DNA of 64,000 nt. Origin: Glebionis coronaria. Lineage: Eukaryota; Streptophyta; Magnoliopsida; Asterales; Asteraceae. Both the position numbers and the translations under genes were made by a program. Position 1 is the first letter of the stretch. Every line of letters begins with the position of its first letter. The notes under the pieces are model-generated. The model saw only the letters and a program-made list of their open reading frames with translations, made no database searches and was not told where the DNA came from. Of the stretch, positions 9,776 to 20,732 are shown piece after piece. Where the stretch lies: NCBI GenBank assembly GCA_025667525.1, contig CM046882.1, positions 549,022,630-549,086,629 on the forward strand, written 5' to 3'.

Positions 9776-12700
9776 TGATATGGCCGATATAGTATAGCAA
9801 AATATATATATAGTAATATATAGTAATTAGACGGATCGCTCTTTAGGAAAAGAAGCGAATGTGAAAGCACAAATATATGTGATCGGGAAGTATTGATAAG
9901 AAAATCACGATTAGGAAAAAGTGATAATCGAATCGTCCCGGGTCGTTTCCTCGCGAAATTGTGAATTGAATTGGCGCACGGATTTTGGTATTTGATGCTT
10001 GAATGATTCGTTTTTGTTTTTGCTTTTTGGATTATGGAAATGCAATTACACTACGGGATCATAAATAGTTATCGGGAATGCACATAACAAATAACAATTA
10101 TTATGCAAATACAAATAATATAAAATAGAATGCAAGCTACAATTAAACTAGTATGCAAATGACGAAATGTAAAAAAAAACTAAAATATAAAAAAATCAAC
10201 TTCTATAAAAAAACCTGAATTGATTTAAAACTAATGAATTTAATTCTTAACCTTTTTTTTAACTAATAGTAAAATCCTAGTTATCACAATAAAAATTATA
10301 AAAGTTCTAAAAATGATTTTTTTTACTTGAAAAACGTAAACTATATTTTTTATTTCTTGTAAACTATTTATTTAAGAAAAAAAATGTTTTATAAAATTAC
10401 CTTCAAATTATCCGAATTTAGATATTATCAAAATCTAAGTTAATTATACTATTTAATTAATTAAATGCTATAATAAAACAAGTAGGACTACTTAGAGCAG
10501 TTAGTTTGTAAAAATTGGATTGAGTTCTATACCATTGAATGGTCACGAGTTCAAACCACGTCATACGTTTTTACGAAGTAGAACATTTTTTTTTCTTCAC
10601 ATGAACACTTTATCTCAACCACTATTTTATATTACTACCATCTTAACTTGCAAATAGAAACTAATTTTTTTTTTTTTTTTTTTTTACATTCGTATGTTAA
10701 AAAGGCTTGAAAGCCCAACTTATGAAACTCAAATGAAAACTATAATGGGAATATAGCAAAACAAAAGATGATAACAGTAGGTTTCAATAAGGTGTGATAA
10801 TATCCTTTTCTTATCCTAATATGACTACAAAAATTGTTCTAAGTTCCAAACTTAAATACTAACAACTCAAATAACACAATTGTCACACACACCTAATGGA
10901 TCCAAGATGAACTGTGGTATGTTCCGTTAACAGCCGAAAAAAAACTTCAACAGCGGGAATGAGAGGCCACTTTTGAGCCTAGCAACAAAGCTCGAAAGTG
11001 GCTGCAATAGTGAGTAAAGCTAAAACAGATTATACTTAGACTATAAGCTAATCCTCGGATAATTTTAAGCCTCTACATCAATCTCTAAGACCCCCAAAAA
11101 CATTATAGATCAGCAGACTACAGGGACGAAAAAATGAGAATAAACGGACAAATTTGTCACACATTTTTTTACCTAGACCAACTTTGAGACAAAGGGACTT
11201 AAAACACTTAAACTTCAACCTAAAGAGAGTATAAAAATACCATAAAAACACCACTAACTTAAACTAAATCTCATGGTTCTATGAATCACAAAAATTACAT
11301 CAGTAACTTATTCTAACTAAAAAAAACTTGATTTTTTTTATTTTAACCTACAACACTTTTAATTTCAGTTGGAAAATGATATAAAATGCAACCTAAAGGT
11401 AACCCAATGTTTTCTAACCAAATTGACCCATTTCGACCTTTGAAATTTCTTCTTCCAAACACCACTTACTTGCTGTTATATAAAAAAAAATAAAGCTAGA
11501 AAAATGATTTTTATCAAAAAATTTTGAAGGCAAGTTGATAAGTAAGTTATGAAAATACTAATAAGTGGCAAGGAGAATCATATAAGCTCAAAGACAAGCT
11601 TATATAATTGATGCAACTATAGAGCTTATAGTGGCAGTTTATAACAATCACTTAGCACAAGAGGTTTTAAACTACAATATTATGATAAAAACATTTAAAC
11701 ATGAACATAAAACTACAATAAGCTACAATAAACAGAAAACAAACAAGAACAAGCACGAATAAGCAAGAATAAGCACTTGAGCAAAATAATCTAAAAAGGG
11801 AACAGTGAAATTACTTGATTTCCATCTTAGTACGATATGAAGTAACAACTGAGAATCATCTCCTAATGTCCCCCCTAGGACTCTAACCCAAGGCCATCCA
11901 CGATTTACCTTGCTCCAAGAACTTGTAGTATTTTTATGTATTTTTGATGAACTAGTAAAACTTATGCCATAAAAGCTATGAAGAAGCTTTAAAGCTTAAG
12001 CATTTTTGCTTATATCAGATTTTAAAGAGCTTAATGAAGTTTGTAAACACTTAAAACTTTTGAACAAAGATTAAAACAAGAAGTTTATAACTTAAGAATT
12101 GGAAATTTCATTAATATAAAAAGCAAGTACATAAACAAAAAGCTTAAAGAAAAACTGAATACAAGCTAAAAACTAGATTGCCACTAAAGGGCTTACAATG
12201 AGCCTATTTATAGAAGAAAAAGAGATGTCTTGGATCTTCTTGTCTTAGGGGCTGTTTGATAAAACAAAATGATTTAGCACTGAATCATTTAGTGTTCTGA
12301 ATCATTCTAAAGCTCTGAATCAAATTGCTTCTGAATCAAAATAAACCGTTTGATAAATGTTGTGAATTATGATCTGAATAACATTAAATTACCATTTTAA
12401 CTTTGACTAATGTTATATAGTCGCTTATAAATAACATGGTATAATGTATATCGAAAGAAATAATATTTAAAATTAACACTATTTAATTTTATTTAAAATT
12501 TAACCAATAAAGTTTTATTTATGATCTCTTCTTTTTTTTTTAATTTTTTTTTCACAATTTTGACATCTATAATTTTTTTTTTCTCTATCAAATTCTTCCA
12601 TAAAATTTTTAAAAACTTTTACTAAATAAAAAAATTTTAATATTTTTTTAGAAAAAATAAAAAACAAAAAGAATAAATCAAGACATTATTTCCTATTAAG

Positions 12701-13613
12701 AAAGCATTCTTTTAAAAAAAACCTTACATTAAGTTTTACTTTAAAAAAAACATTTTTTAAATTATTATGCCAATTAATATGTACTGTACTTTTTTTATCT
12801 TATAACACGGTTTATTTAAAACTTACGAAAAAAAAATCATCATGACAAAATTGTAAAAGTAAATAAGAAGAAACTAATGCCTAGAAGGATGTTTAAAGTA
12901 AATTGGTATACTGAAATATGTTGTAGTGTTATATTTAAATATACAAATGGTAGGACCATTCTTGGTAGAATATATTAGCTACTGAATGACTTAGCATGAT
13001 TTTTGTGGAAAATGGTACAGAGGCAACAAGAATCGTACAGCACCATTCATTGCAACTATCAAACACCAAGATTGCTGTCCGGTTAAGTGAATGGCTCTGA
13101 GTCATATGATTAAGAAGCTATCAAACACCCCCTTATACTCCTGTGCTTTCTCTGTGAGGGGAAACTTTAAACTTGCCTTTGTGCTTCTTTAGAACCAATT
13201 TCAGCCATTGATCATCCAAGTAATTTGATCAGGACTCTTGATAGCCCATATGTAGAATCGGATTGCCAACATGGCTATCTCATGTGAAAGTATGATATAG
13301 TCACATGGGTGATTGAGTAGTCCCTTTCTCCCTGTGAACACGAAATCACGTCATCAAACTTGGACCATTGCATTTGAATTCATGTGGGGCTGATTTCTTT
13401 GTCTGATTGTGATGGGGAGCGGGAAAAAAATGGAGGCTGGTGTTTATTGTGAAACCCAAAATTCCTTTTGTTTATAATGTATATTTTGGTTATTGGGTTG
13501 TGGAGGTGATGTGTCCACCGAATAAAGAATAAATGGGCTTGGTGATTATTCATTCGGGCCTTAGGCTTAGGTTGTGATGTTATTGAACAAAAGTGGACAT
13601 GGTGTATTTATCA
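9776..13613 (-). repeat. Solo LTR of a Gypsy-type element inside Copia-A
   Basis: On the minus strand this block begins TGATAAATACACC and ends GGCCATATCA. It is flanked on both sides by ATATT (9771-9775 and 13614-13618), a standard 5-bp LTR-element target duplication. Without the MITE inside it is about 2.95 kb, close to the 2.9-kb LTR of Gypsy-C. It shares a layout with that LTR: AT-rich blocks and a TATTTATAG stretch that reads as a TATA box on the minus strand near 12210. No internal retroelement genes are present, so it looks like LTR-LTR recombination. A poly-T run lies at about 10664-10685. Confidence 0.72.
12248..13132. mobile_element. PIF/Harbinger-type MITE, about 885 bp
   Basis: The ends are inverted repeats, GGGGCTGTTTGATA on the left and TATCAAACACCCCC on the right. 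They are flanked by TTA on both sides (12245-12247 and 13133-13135). A 3-bp TTA duplication with a GGGG(C/T)TGTTTG terminus fits the PIF/Harbinger superfamily. The interior is AT-rich, has repeated TGAATCA-type subterminal motifs and no transposase ORF, so it is non-autonomous. It lies inside the solo LTR, making it the deepest layer of the nest. Confidence 0.75.
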
Positions 13614-14721
13614 ATATTTTACGGGCTGACCCGGCCCGTTAAACGGGTGCGGGTTGGCCTGTAAAAATAATAATTAAGGCTCTGAGACTGATTTTTGATG
13701 CTCGTTCCATAACCGTGCTCGGATTGACTTTTTATCCTTGGTTTCGTCTTTTTGTCGGGAAACCGGATCTGCAAAATAAAATCAGAAAACACATGGTATA
13801 TGTTCGTTTTTTATCTCGTTTTTTTGCCTATGAGTATTGAGTAACTCATCAATATTAAAAACATCGATTGGGTTAATATTTTTAATATGGGGGAGAAAAT
13901 GTGATTTAATATGGGATATTATCACAAATAGTTTGACTTAACGTGATGGCTCATCCCGACATATGCGAAATATTTCGAATATCGTGGCATATGTTAAGGG
14001 GGAGCAAAACGGATTTGCATATCAAAATAGATTTTCATGGTGACATATACTTACCCAAAACCCATTTATTTCACGACGATTAAGATTGTGGTGACATAAG
14101 GATGGTAGGATAGGTTAAGTCCTATGACTCTTCCAGAACCGGAGGAATCTTCCCAAGGACATTCCATAGTTAGAAATAGTAGTCCTTAGGAAAGTTGGAG
14201 AAAGATTGTGAACGTAGCTGAATGCCGACCAAGTACTTAAGTTAGCACTGGAACAATCACAACAAGGTGCTAGTTATGACGTATTGGTAAGCATTGAAGG
14301 GGTTGAAGAATGAAAAAGAATCGTAAAGATAAAGGGTGTAAAGAAAGAAGCCCTCCTTACAACTTTAGGCAGAAACCGGGTCAACACATATGCTATTGAG
14401 ATCATTTTAATGACTCTCGATATTGAAGACAGACATCATGGACCCAGTGATGCAATGCACAACCCATCCCAGCTAACTCAGATATCTCTCAAAAGGTATT
14501 TGTTTTAATCACACGGAGACAACGCATTATCTATTGATTTATTCACTCCGAATAAATTGGTATTGAAAAGGTGGCACTCCTCTCCAGCCTCCTATCACTA
14601 AAATCCAAAATGCACGATCGAGTCTAGAGCCATTTGAGATCATCAAATATCTCATTAGGACACATTTCCATATTTCCTTGCTTCTTCACACACTGTGAAA
14701 AGTAAGAAAGATTTTAAGAGT

Positions 14722-15118
14722 CCTACGCAAAATCTTCATGATCGTGCCTGAACATCCGAGTAATACGAAAGTATTTACTATGAAGATGGAAATCCTTCTT
14801 GAGCGAACATTAAAAAGCTCATGGTAGGCGACTTGTGCGATTCTTTATGAATCAAGCTTGTGATAACTAGAAAGTAACAGTGGTTTAATTCTTAACTGAA
14901 CTTAAACACGTTCCAGGCATCTACGCAATATCTTAGTGATCTTGCCAGAACACTCAGAGTGATACCTTAGTGTTCACGGTGATGAGTGGAAATCCTTCTA
15001 GTGTTAACCTCAAACAACACTTGGTAGGTAACTTGCAAGATTCTATATGAATCAAGCTCGTAACAACTAGAAAGCAACGATGGTGCGGTTCTTAATTGAA
15101 TTTCACTTGTTCCAGGAA
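14722..15118 (+). repeat. Diverged tandem duplication, 198-bp period
   Basis: Two units start at CTACGCAA (14723) and CTACGCAA (14921) and both end in a (G)TTCCAGG motif. Shared landmarks in the same order include GGAAATCCTTCT, GATTCT(T/A)TATGAATCAAGC and AACTAGAAAG(T/C)AAC. The copies are clearly diverged, so the duplication is old relative to the LTRs, which differ at only two sites. Confidence 0.8.
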
Positions 15119-15761
15119 CATGAATTGACGGCTTCAAATCATGCGGATATTATTATCCAAATGATTCACTCTTTATGTTCGCAGTCAGCTTTGGATGGTC
15201 GAATAAAGAGAACGGGTTTACCCGCGAAATCCTGTCAGGAAGTTACTTAATTGAAACTATTCGTCACGGGTACGATATCTAATATCGTCCAACGGTCTTC
15301 ACCGACCGGAGGTAAAATGCTACCGATTTAGAATGAAATGTTCAAAGCCATTTCGTTCGTGTCTACTTATGTTGCGGCATTTGAAGACGTTGGCGTTGCG
15401 GGATCCAAGAAGAAGTCGTCACCGCATGCTTATACTTTATGCACTTAATATATCATTTAATTCAAGAAAGCCTAAAAGTTAAGTCTTCCGCTGTATCGAA
15501 CTCTGAAGCTTTCAAGAATTACGAAAGTATAAGTATGTGGGACATGGCGTCACGAAGAGGCGAAGATCACAAGTGATGGATGCACAAGATCAAGGCAAGA
15601 GATTAACTCTCAAGATTGATATCAAAGATCACATTAGCATGTTCACCAGAAAAGAAAAAGAAAAGAAAGACGAAGACTACGAGCTCAAGACAAGCATAGT
15701 ATACTAGGTTTATTTTATTATTGTAACTCGGGTGACGCCCTTGTTTGGAGTGACCTCCCTT

Positions 15762-15771
15762 AGGGGGAGAT
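15762..15771 (+). other. Polypurine tract next to the Copia-A 3' LTR
   Basis: The purine run AGGGGGAGA, ending with a T at 15771, abuts the TG start of the 3' LTR. This is the expected plus-strand primer site for reverse transcription. It is one of four similar GGGGGAG runs in the 3' region. Confidence 0.85.
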
Positions 15772-16102
15772 TGTTGGAAATACGTTTTTACGTATTTAGA
15801 AAGATTCGGTCACTCCGACAATATATTAAGTAGTAGCTCGTAGTCTAGATATCTTTATTAAACAAACAAGTCCAAGCCTAGCCTACAGCATGTGTAGGCC
15901 GGCCCAAACATGTAAGCCCAAGCCCATTACAAGGCTTGGGTATATAAACCCTCTCCTTTGATGGAGAGGGTGTGTGTTCCTCATTTTTACACATAGTGAA
16001 AAAGTGTTTTTCTTTCACTTTCTCTCTCTAAGTGTGTGTGTTCTCACCATCTCTCTATCTCTTTCTCTCTCTAAAACATAAGCAAGATTTACATATCCTA
16101 CA
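15772..16102 (+). repeat. 3' LTR of Copia-A, complete (331 bp)
   Basis: The LTR begins TGTTGGAAATACG after the polypurine tract and ends TATCCTACA at 16102. The last 202 bp match 1-202 with two differences. The following ATCAA (16103-16107) is the likely right-hand target duplication; its partner lies left of the window. Confidence 0.93.
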
Positions 16103-16795
16103 ATCAAGATACAACTTCCAAGCAAAAATGTTTACCTTAGTAGGGATATACTTGACCCATCTCGTAGCAGTATCATCTTTTGGAAGAAAGCGCTCATCCA
16201 AAAAATCACGAGCATCTTTAACCCGAAACACCCCTTCCCCATTTAAATCCCAAACCCATCTATCATCAACATTGGACATCACCTGTATCCGAAGGAAATC
16301 AAGAATAGATGCGAGTTGGGATGCTTCAGTACCTCCCCGAACCTGACGGCGGAAAGAAAGCTGAAAATCCCCATGCATTTTCGTTGCTACTGTGCAATCT
16401 TTTTCATTCTCCAAAGCAAACAACCTGGAGAACAACTCACAAAATGGGACGTCTCCTAACCACTTGTCTTTCCAGAAGAGAGTATGCAAACCAAAACGTA
16501 CTCGACGTTTGCAATGAGATAAAAAATCGACACCTTGATTTTTCAAAGTAGAAACAACACTTATAATATCCTTCCAATTCGAAAATTTAAAAGGAGATCA
16601 CGTCTGAAATGAAGGACCATGCATGGCAGATATAAACCGAAACCACAACGAATTATCTTGCGAAATAAATCTCCACACCCATTTGAATAGAAGCCCTCGG
16701 TTAAGGGCGTAGTAGCTAGAAACGCCTAAACCTCCATATTTTTTAGCCGCGAGCTCTTTAGACCATTTAATCCATGAAATCTTCCTATCTTTACT
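16103..16795 (-). pseudogene. LINE-B ORF2 C-terminal region, zinc-finger domain interrupted
   Basis: This continues the RT frame after the TAA at 16796-16798 and contains another stop near 16600 (after PSFQT). Recognisable plant-LINE segments are KYGGLGVSSYYALNRGLL, FWKDKWLGDVPF, and W-rich VWDLNGEGVFRVKDAR. It ends in KVNIFAWKLYLD, the start of the zf-RVT domain typical of plant L1 proteins. The next codons come from the Copia-A LTR, fixing the insertion point at codon resolution. Confidence 0.85.
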
Positions 16796-18337
16796 TTAAG
16801 ACCCATTAAAAAAATCCCGACGAATAGCTTCCATCGTACGAAGCACAGTCTTTGGCACCTTATAAAGCGACATGGAATATATCGGAATAGAGCCTAGAAC
16901 CGATTTAATTAACGTGAGGCGACCTCCTATAGAAAGAGTTCCAAGCTTCCATTTCGATAACCGCGTCTTAATCTTATTAATCGTATCGTCCCAAGCATTA
17001 ATCTTATTCATACTACCTCCTACCGTAAGTCCTAAATACTTAAAAGGAGTTTTCATGATCGAGCAACCAGTGGACCCGGCCGCAATAATAACCGTATCAT
17101 TTGCAACACCCACACCTAAGAGCTGACTCTTTTTAAGATTAATCTTTAAACCCGACGCCAAAGAAAAACAATCGAGCATTTCCGTGATGCCCCGTAAATT
17201 ACTACCCGACCACTCTCCAATAAACACCGCGTCATCCGCATAAAAAAGATGTGATAACGAAACATTAGAGTCAATTTTTATACCTGAAAAAATGCTTGCC
17301 TCTTCCGCTCTAGATATCGATAGATGTAGGGATTCCATAACTAAAATAAAAAGGTAAGAAGCGAATGGGTCTCCTTGTTTCAAGCCACAATGAAATTGAA
17401 ATTCTGAAGTCGGACTTCCATTAACGAGAACAGAAGCCATTCCGGAGGTTAAACTACCTTTAATCCAAGAGCGCCATTTAACACCGAACCCAAATGAATT
17501 AAGAACATCGTCTAGATAATCCAAACGGATAGAGTCATAAGATTTGGCAAAGTCAACTTTGAACACCATAGCTTGCTGTTTTTTATGTCTACACCAAGAA
17601 AGCAACTCGTTAATAATGAAAGGACCATCTAGAATTTGACGATTCGGAAGAAACGCCGTCTGTACATCGGAAATAAGATCCGATATAACCTCAGACAACC
17701 GCACTGCAAGAATTTTAGTCACTACTTTATAGAGACTCCCAATTAAACTAATTGGCCGAAAGTCATTAACAAACTTAGGATCACTAGTCTTAGGAATCAA
17801 GGAGATAAAAGAAGCATTACATCCCATCGCAAATGAATTATGAGTGAAAAACCACTCCACCGTAATACACATATTAGGCTCAATAGTACTCCAGAATTTT
17901 CGGAAGAATTCAAAAGAGAACCCATCAGGTCCAGGTGATTTGTTTTCACCACAGCTCCATACAGTCTTACGGATTTCGTCAATAGATACTGGTCTTTCCA
18001 ACTCGGTAATCTGATATGAGGTAAGCCGAGAAGGAAATCTGAAGTTAAGACGACTATGACACATCCCCGGATCTTAGAATCTAGAGGCAAAATGAGAACA
18101 AAATTCTTCTTTAACTCGACTCGGTTCATCGACCCATTCACCATCAACCATGATGCCTTTAACAGATAAATTAACACGTTTACGATTGAAAATCCCATGA
18201 AAATATTTAGAATTTTCGTCACCCTCGATTTCCCATTGAATCTTTGCCTTTTGCATTTGATCACTACTAGCTTGAACCTTAATATCTTGAATATGTTTCG
18301 TCAGCTCCAAACGTGTAAGAAGAATGTCGTCGGTCAC
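16796..18337 (-). pseudogene. LINE-B ORF2 reverse transcriptase
   Basis: The 422-codon open part (18064-16796) carries the non-LTR RT motifs: SPGPDGFSFEFF, NDFRPISLIGSLYKVVTKILA, GLKQGDPFASYLF and the catalytic FYADDAVF (about residue 270 of that part). Just upstream in the same frame (18337-18074) is the linker with the family motif WEIEGDENSKYFHG, ending in an in-frame TAA at 18074-18076. A further disruption lies between 18335 and 18430. The enzyme would prime cDNA on nicked target DNA in the nucleus; this copy cannot make the whole protein. Confidence 0.9.
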
Positions 18338-18430
18338 CCCCTTGATCTAAAACTTTGTCAATTTCCCAAAGCTTAATATGTAGTCATGCAGCTCACCCGC
18401 ATGTTTAATCTTATAGGAATGAACCCAGGC

Positions 18431-19287
18431 TCAAACCTCCTCTTTCAACAATTGAAGTTTCTTTTTAAATCTGATCATTCCATTTGAATCATCAAGATTA
18501 AAAGAGCTCCATGAAGACGTAATCAGTTGATCAAAGCCTTGCATCGAGAACCAAGAATGATAAAATCTAAATGGAGTTGCACCATAGTCTGTGAATAACT
18601 CACGAAGTAAGATATGTCGATGATCCGAGAGATTCTTATCAAGACATAAGGCAGAAATGTGAGGAAAGGTAGACAAAAAACCATCAGTAACCAAAAACCG
18701 GTCAAGTTTACTCATTTTAGCAGCCGAGGGGTGAGACCAAGTGAAAGCATATCCTTCTAACTGATATTCCACAAGACCCGCATTCGAAATGAAACTATTA
18801 AAGTCCTGAGCCCCTTGCACATTGAACACCGATCCCATCCGATCACTCTCATATCGGACTTCATTAAAATCTCCCATAACCAAACTCTCACCATTCCAAC
18901 GAGAAATAAGATCCGTGATATAACTCCACAAGATACGCTTATCAGAAGATGACTGAGGTGCGTACACTGAAATGATAAGAATCTTAGTATGAGTAGGTAA
19001 CCACGTCCCATACATGGCGACAAAATTATCCGAGCTGACGTGCTGATCTTTACGGAACAAGTTCGGATCCCAAATGCATAAGATGCCCCCTGAATTACTG
19101 ATTGCATCACCATACATGTGATCAAACCTACTGTTACCCCATAAATAATTCGCCTCCATAGCAGAAATACAGTCCGATTTAGTTTCCTAAATGGACATAA
19201 AACTCACCTTATATTTAATACACAACTCCCTGATCCATGTTTTTTTAGCCTTGGAACCTAGACCTTGAATATTCAAGGATAGACAAT
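18431..19287 (-). pseudogene. LINE-B ORF2 endonuclease domain
   Basis: The segment encodes an exonuclease/endonuclease/phosphatase fold. It starts near 19275 with LNIQGLGSKAKKTW and is cut by a TAG at 19187-19189 just before ETK, the position of the metal-binding Glu. It then continues open to 18431 with ISVYAPQ, MGDFNEVR and the catalytic SDHRHILL. It ends in a TGA at 18431-18433 while homologous sequence runs on. In active L1 elements this domain nicks target DNA. Confidence 0.88.
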
Positions 19288-20561
19288 TCAGTGGAAACCT
19301 TCTCGATCTCCTTGTGAGCCGATAATATTCTCCATATCCTGTAAACAACCTTGCATAGAAAAACCCATAGTCTGATATACCTTAATCATGTTATCCAGAA
19401 CCTCCAAAATAGACCCTCCTTTCTGTGCTGAGTAATTAGGTTTACTATCGGTGGAATTGGTATGAATGTCAACAGGTTCCGCTTCCTCCATAATACGCGA
19501 ATTGACTACATTAGATTGCCTAGGTGATGAAGCACTAGAATCAGTCACATGGATATCAACTTCAGGACTATCTTTATCCGAAGTAAACCCTGGAGGATGC
19601 GACAAGCTAGTATCCGGATCTGTTAATTTCTCCTCCATATTACGTTTATTAAGTAACCCATATATATTAAAAGGATCACTAGACTGCTCCTTTCCATTCT
19701 CCGAATTCTCCTGTACGTTGCCCATATTCTCCTCATGTTCATCGAAAACAATGTCAGAAACTCCTTCTACGTCACTTTCCTCATCCTCATTCAAGACATG
19801 ACAATTGGACTGTTTGCTGCCAACTTTAGCTGCATCACCCTTTTCAGATTCATCGTCCGAACAGAAAACCACATTCATAACATCATTGAAAGTCGGAGAC
19901 CAGATGAATAACTCCTTAGCACGAACAACAAACACTTTCCCAAGAACAATAACCTTGAATGTCTCAAGAATATTACTCTCCTGTGTGGTTTTGATACAAA
20001 TTCGTTTACGATCAGATAAATCATTCTTACATTCTTCAAGTTCCATAACCTCGCCCCATTTAGAACCTATTTTTGAGAATGTGGCTCGCGACCAAGCATG
20101 TAAGGGTACCCCCCCCCCCCCCCCCCGATATCTACCCAGACCACCCTTTCCTTAGAAACAAAATCATTTTGGGCATTGCACAACCGAGTAAACCACGAAG
20201 TCACACCCACATGTTTCAAAAATTTCTCTTTAGTAATAGCCGAACCCAATTCACACATCACCCACAACTCACCAAGATAAGTGAGATTCACATTACGAAA
20301 GCCCTCATTCGCCAACAAGACCCGTAAATTAACAATAGACGAGATATGTTTAACTTCCCCCAATACACAATTTGCAAGGTCACGATGCACCACACATGAC
20401 TCATCGAGGACCATAACAGGTGTAGGGTGTGAAGGTTCAGGAGAGGTATTACCTTTCAGAACTGACATGAAAGATTTACCAACATGGATAATAGATGATC
20501 TTCCCGGTATAATAGATGATCTTCCCGGTATAGGGACAATTAAGGATTGAGGCCTATACAA
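19288..20561 (-). pseudogene. LINE-B ORF1, DUF4283-like, broken at a homopolymer
   Basis: The upstream part (20561-20127) resembles the plant LINE ORF1 / DUF4283 family (NLTYLGELWVMCEL, WFTRLCNA, ERVVWVDI). The expected continuation (VPLHAWSRATFSKIGSKWGE) is in a different frame and leads into MELEECKNDLSDRKRICIKT and an acidic, low-complexity tail (20046-19288). The change of frame is at an 18-base poly-G run on this strand. No confident ATG was found at the start; an in-frame TGA lies upstream. ORF1 proteins bind LINE RNA. Confidence 0.72.
20109..20126 (+). repeat. Poly-C tract of 18 bases
   Basis: Eighteen consecutive C residues (poly-G in the LINE ORF1 sense) sit exactly where ORF1 changes frame. 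The run has probably expanded within codons for Gly-containing sequence, or its length is a sequencing artefact. Confidence 0.9.
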
Positions 20562-20732
20562 ATCCCAATCTATCAGCGAAGGAAGATTAAGAAATCAAGG
20601 ATCCACGGCAATAACTGATCGTTATTCAATGATATAAGCCAAAGGAATTGATTGAAAAAAGGAAAGGGATAACGGAATATGTATCTTGGGATTTGGTAGC
20701 CGCCATAGATGTCGTTCGTTAACTTAGCGGCT

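Larger units (their letters stand above)
13619..15771 (+). other. 3' noncoding region of Copia-A, second part
   Basis: No gene is visible. A GC-rich inverted segment lies just right of the solo LTR (about 13619-13665, repeated CCCG/CGGG). GGGGGAG purine runs occur at about 13889-13896 and 13997-14003, and a diverged 198-bp tandem duplication is at 14722-15118. The region ends in the polypurine tract at 15762-15771. Confidence 0.6.
1..16102 (+). mobile_element. Copia-A: SIRE-like Ty1/Copia retrotransposon, 5' end off window
   Basis: This element has a partial 5' LTR, a primer-binding site, a repeat-rich leader, gag with an unusually long extension, protease, integrase, reverse transcriptase and RNase H in Copia order, a very long 3' noncoding region and a complete 3' LTR. 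Comparing the LTRs puts the true start about 128 bp left of base 1, so the insertion is about 16.2 kb, of which 3.8 kb is a later solo LTR. It sits in LINE-B: the LINE reading frame stops matching exactly at 16102/16103. Extended gag, several polypurine runs and the RNase H tail suggest the SIRE lineage, which is an inference. The coding region is dead, with at least five stops and three frameshifts. Confidence 0.92.
16103..20732 (-). mobile_element. LINE-B: plant L1-type retrotransposon, 3' end off window
   Basis: Read on the minus strand, the element has an ORF1 with a nucleic-acid-binding style protein, then ORF2 with an apurinic-type endonuclease, a reverse transcriptase with FYADD, and a C-terminal zinc-finger region. 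Its 3' end is separated by Copia-A and must lie left of base 1. Its 5' edge is placed at 20732 because the next base begins sequence shared with the other LTR of Gypsy-C. Both ORFs contain stops or frameshifts. Confidence 0.85.

Noticed and set aside
10495..10605. A possible SINE head (GAGTTCAAACC B-box-like motif) in the solo LTR
   Set aside because: The A-box is poor and no flanking duplication was found.
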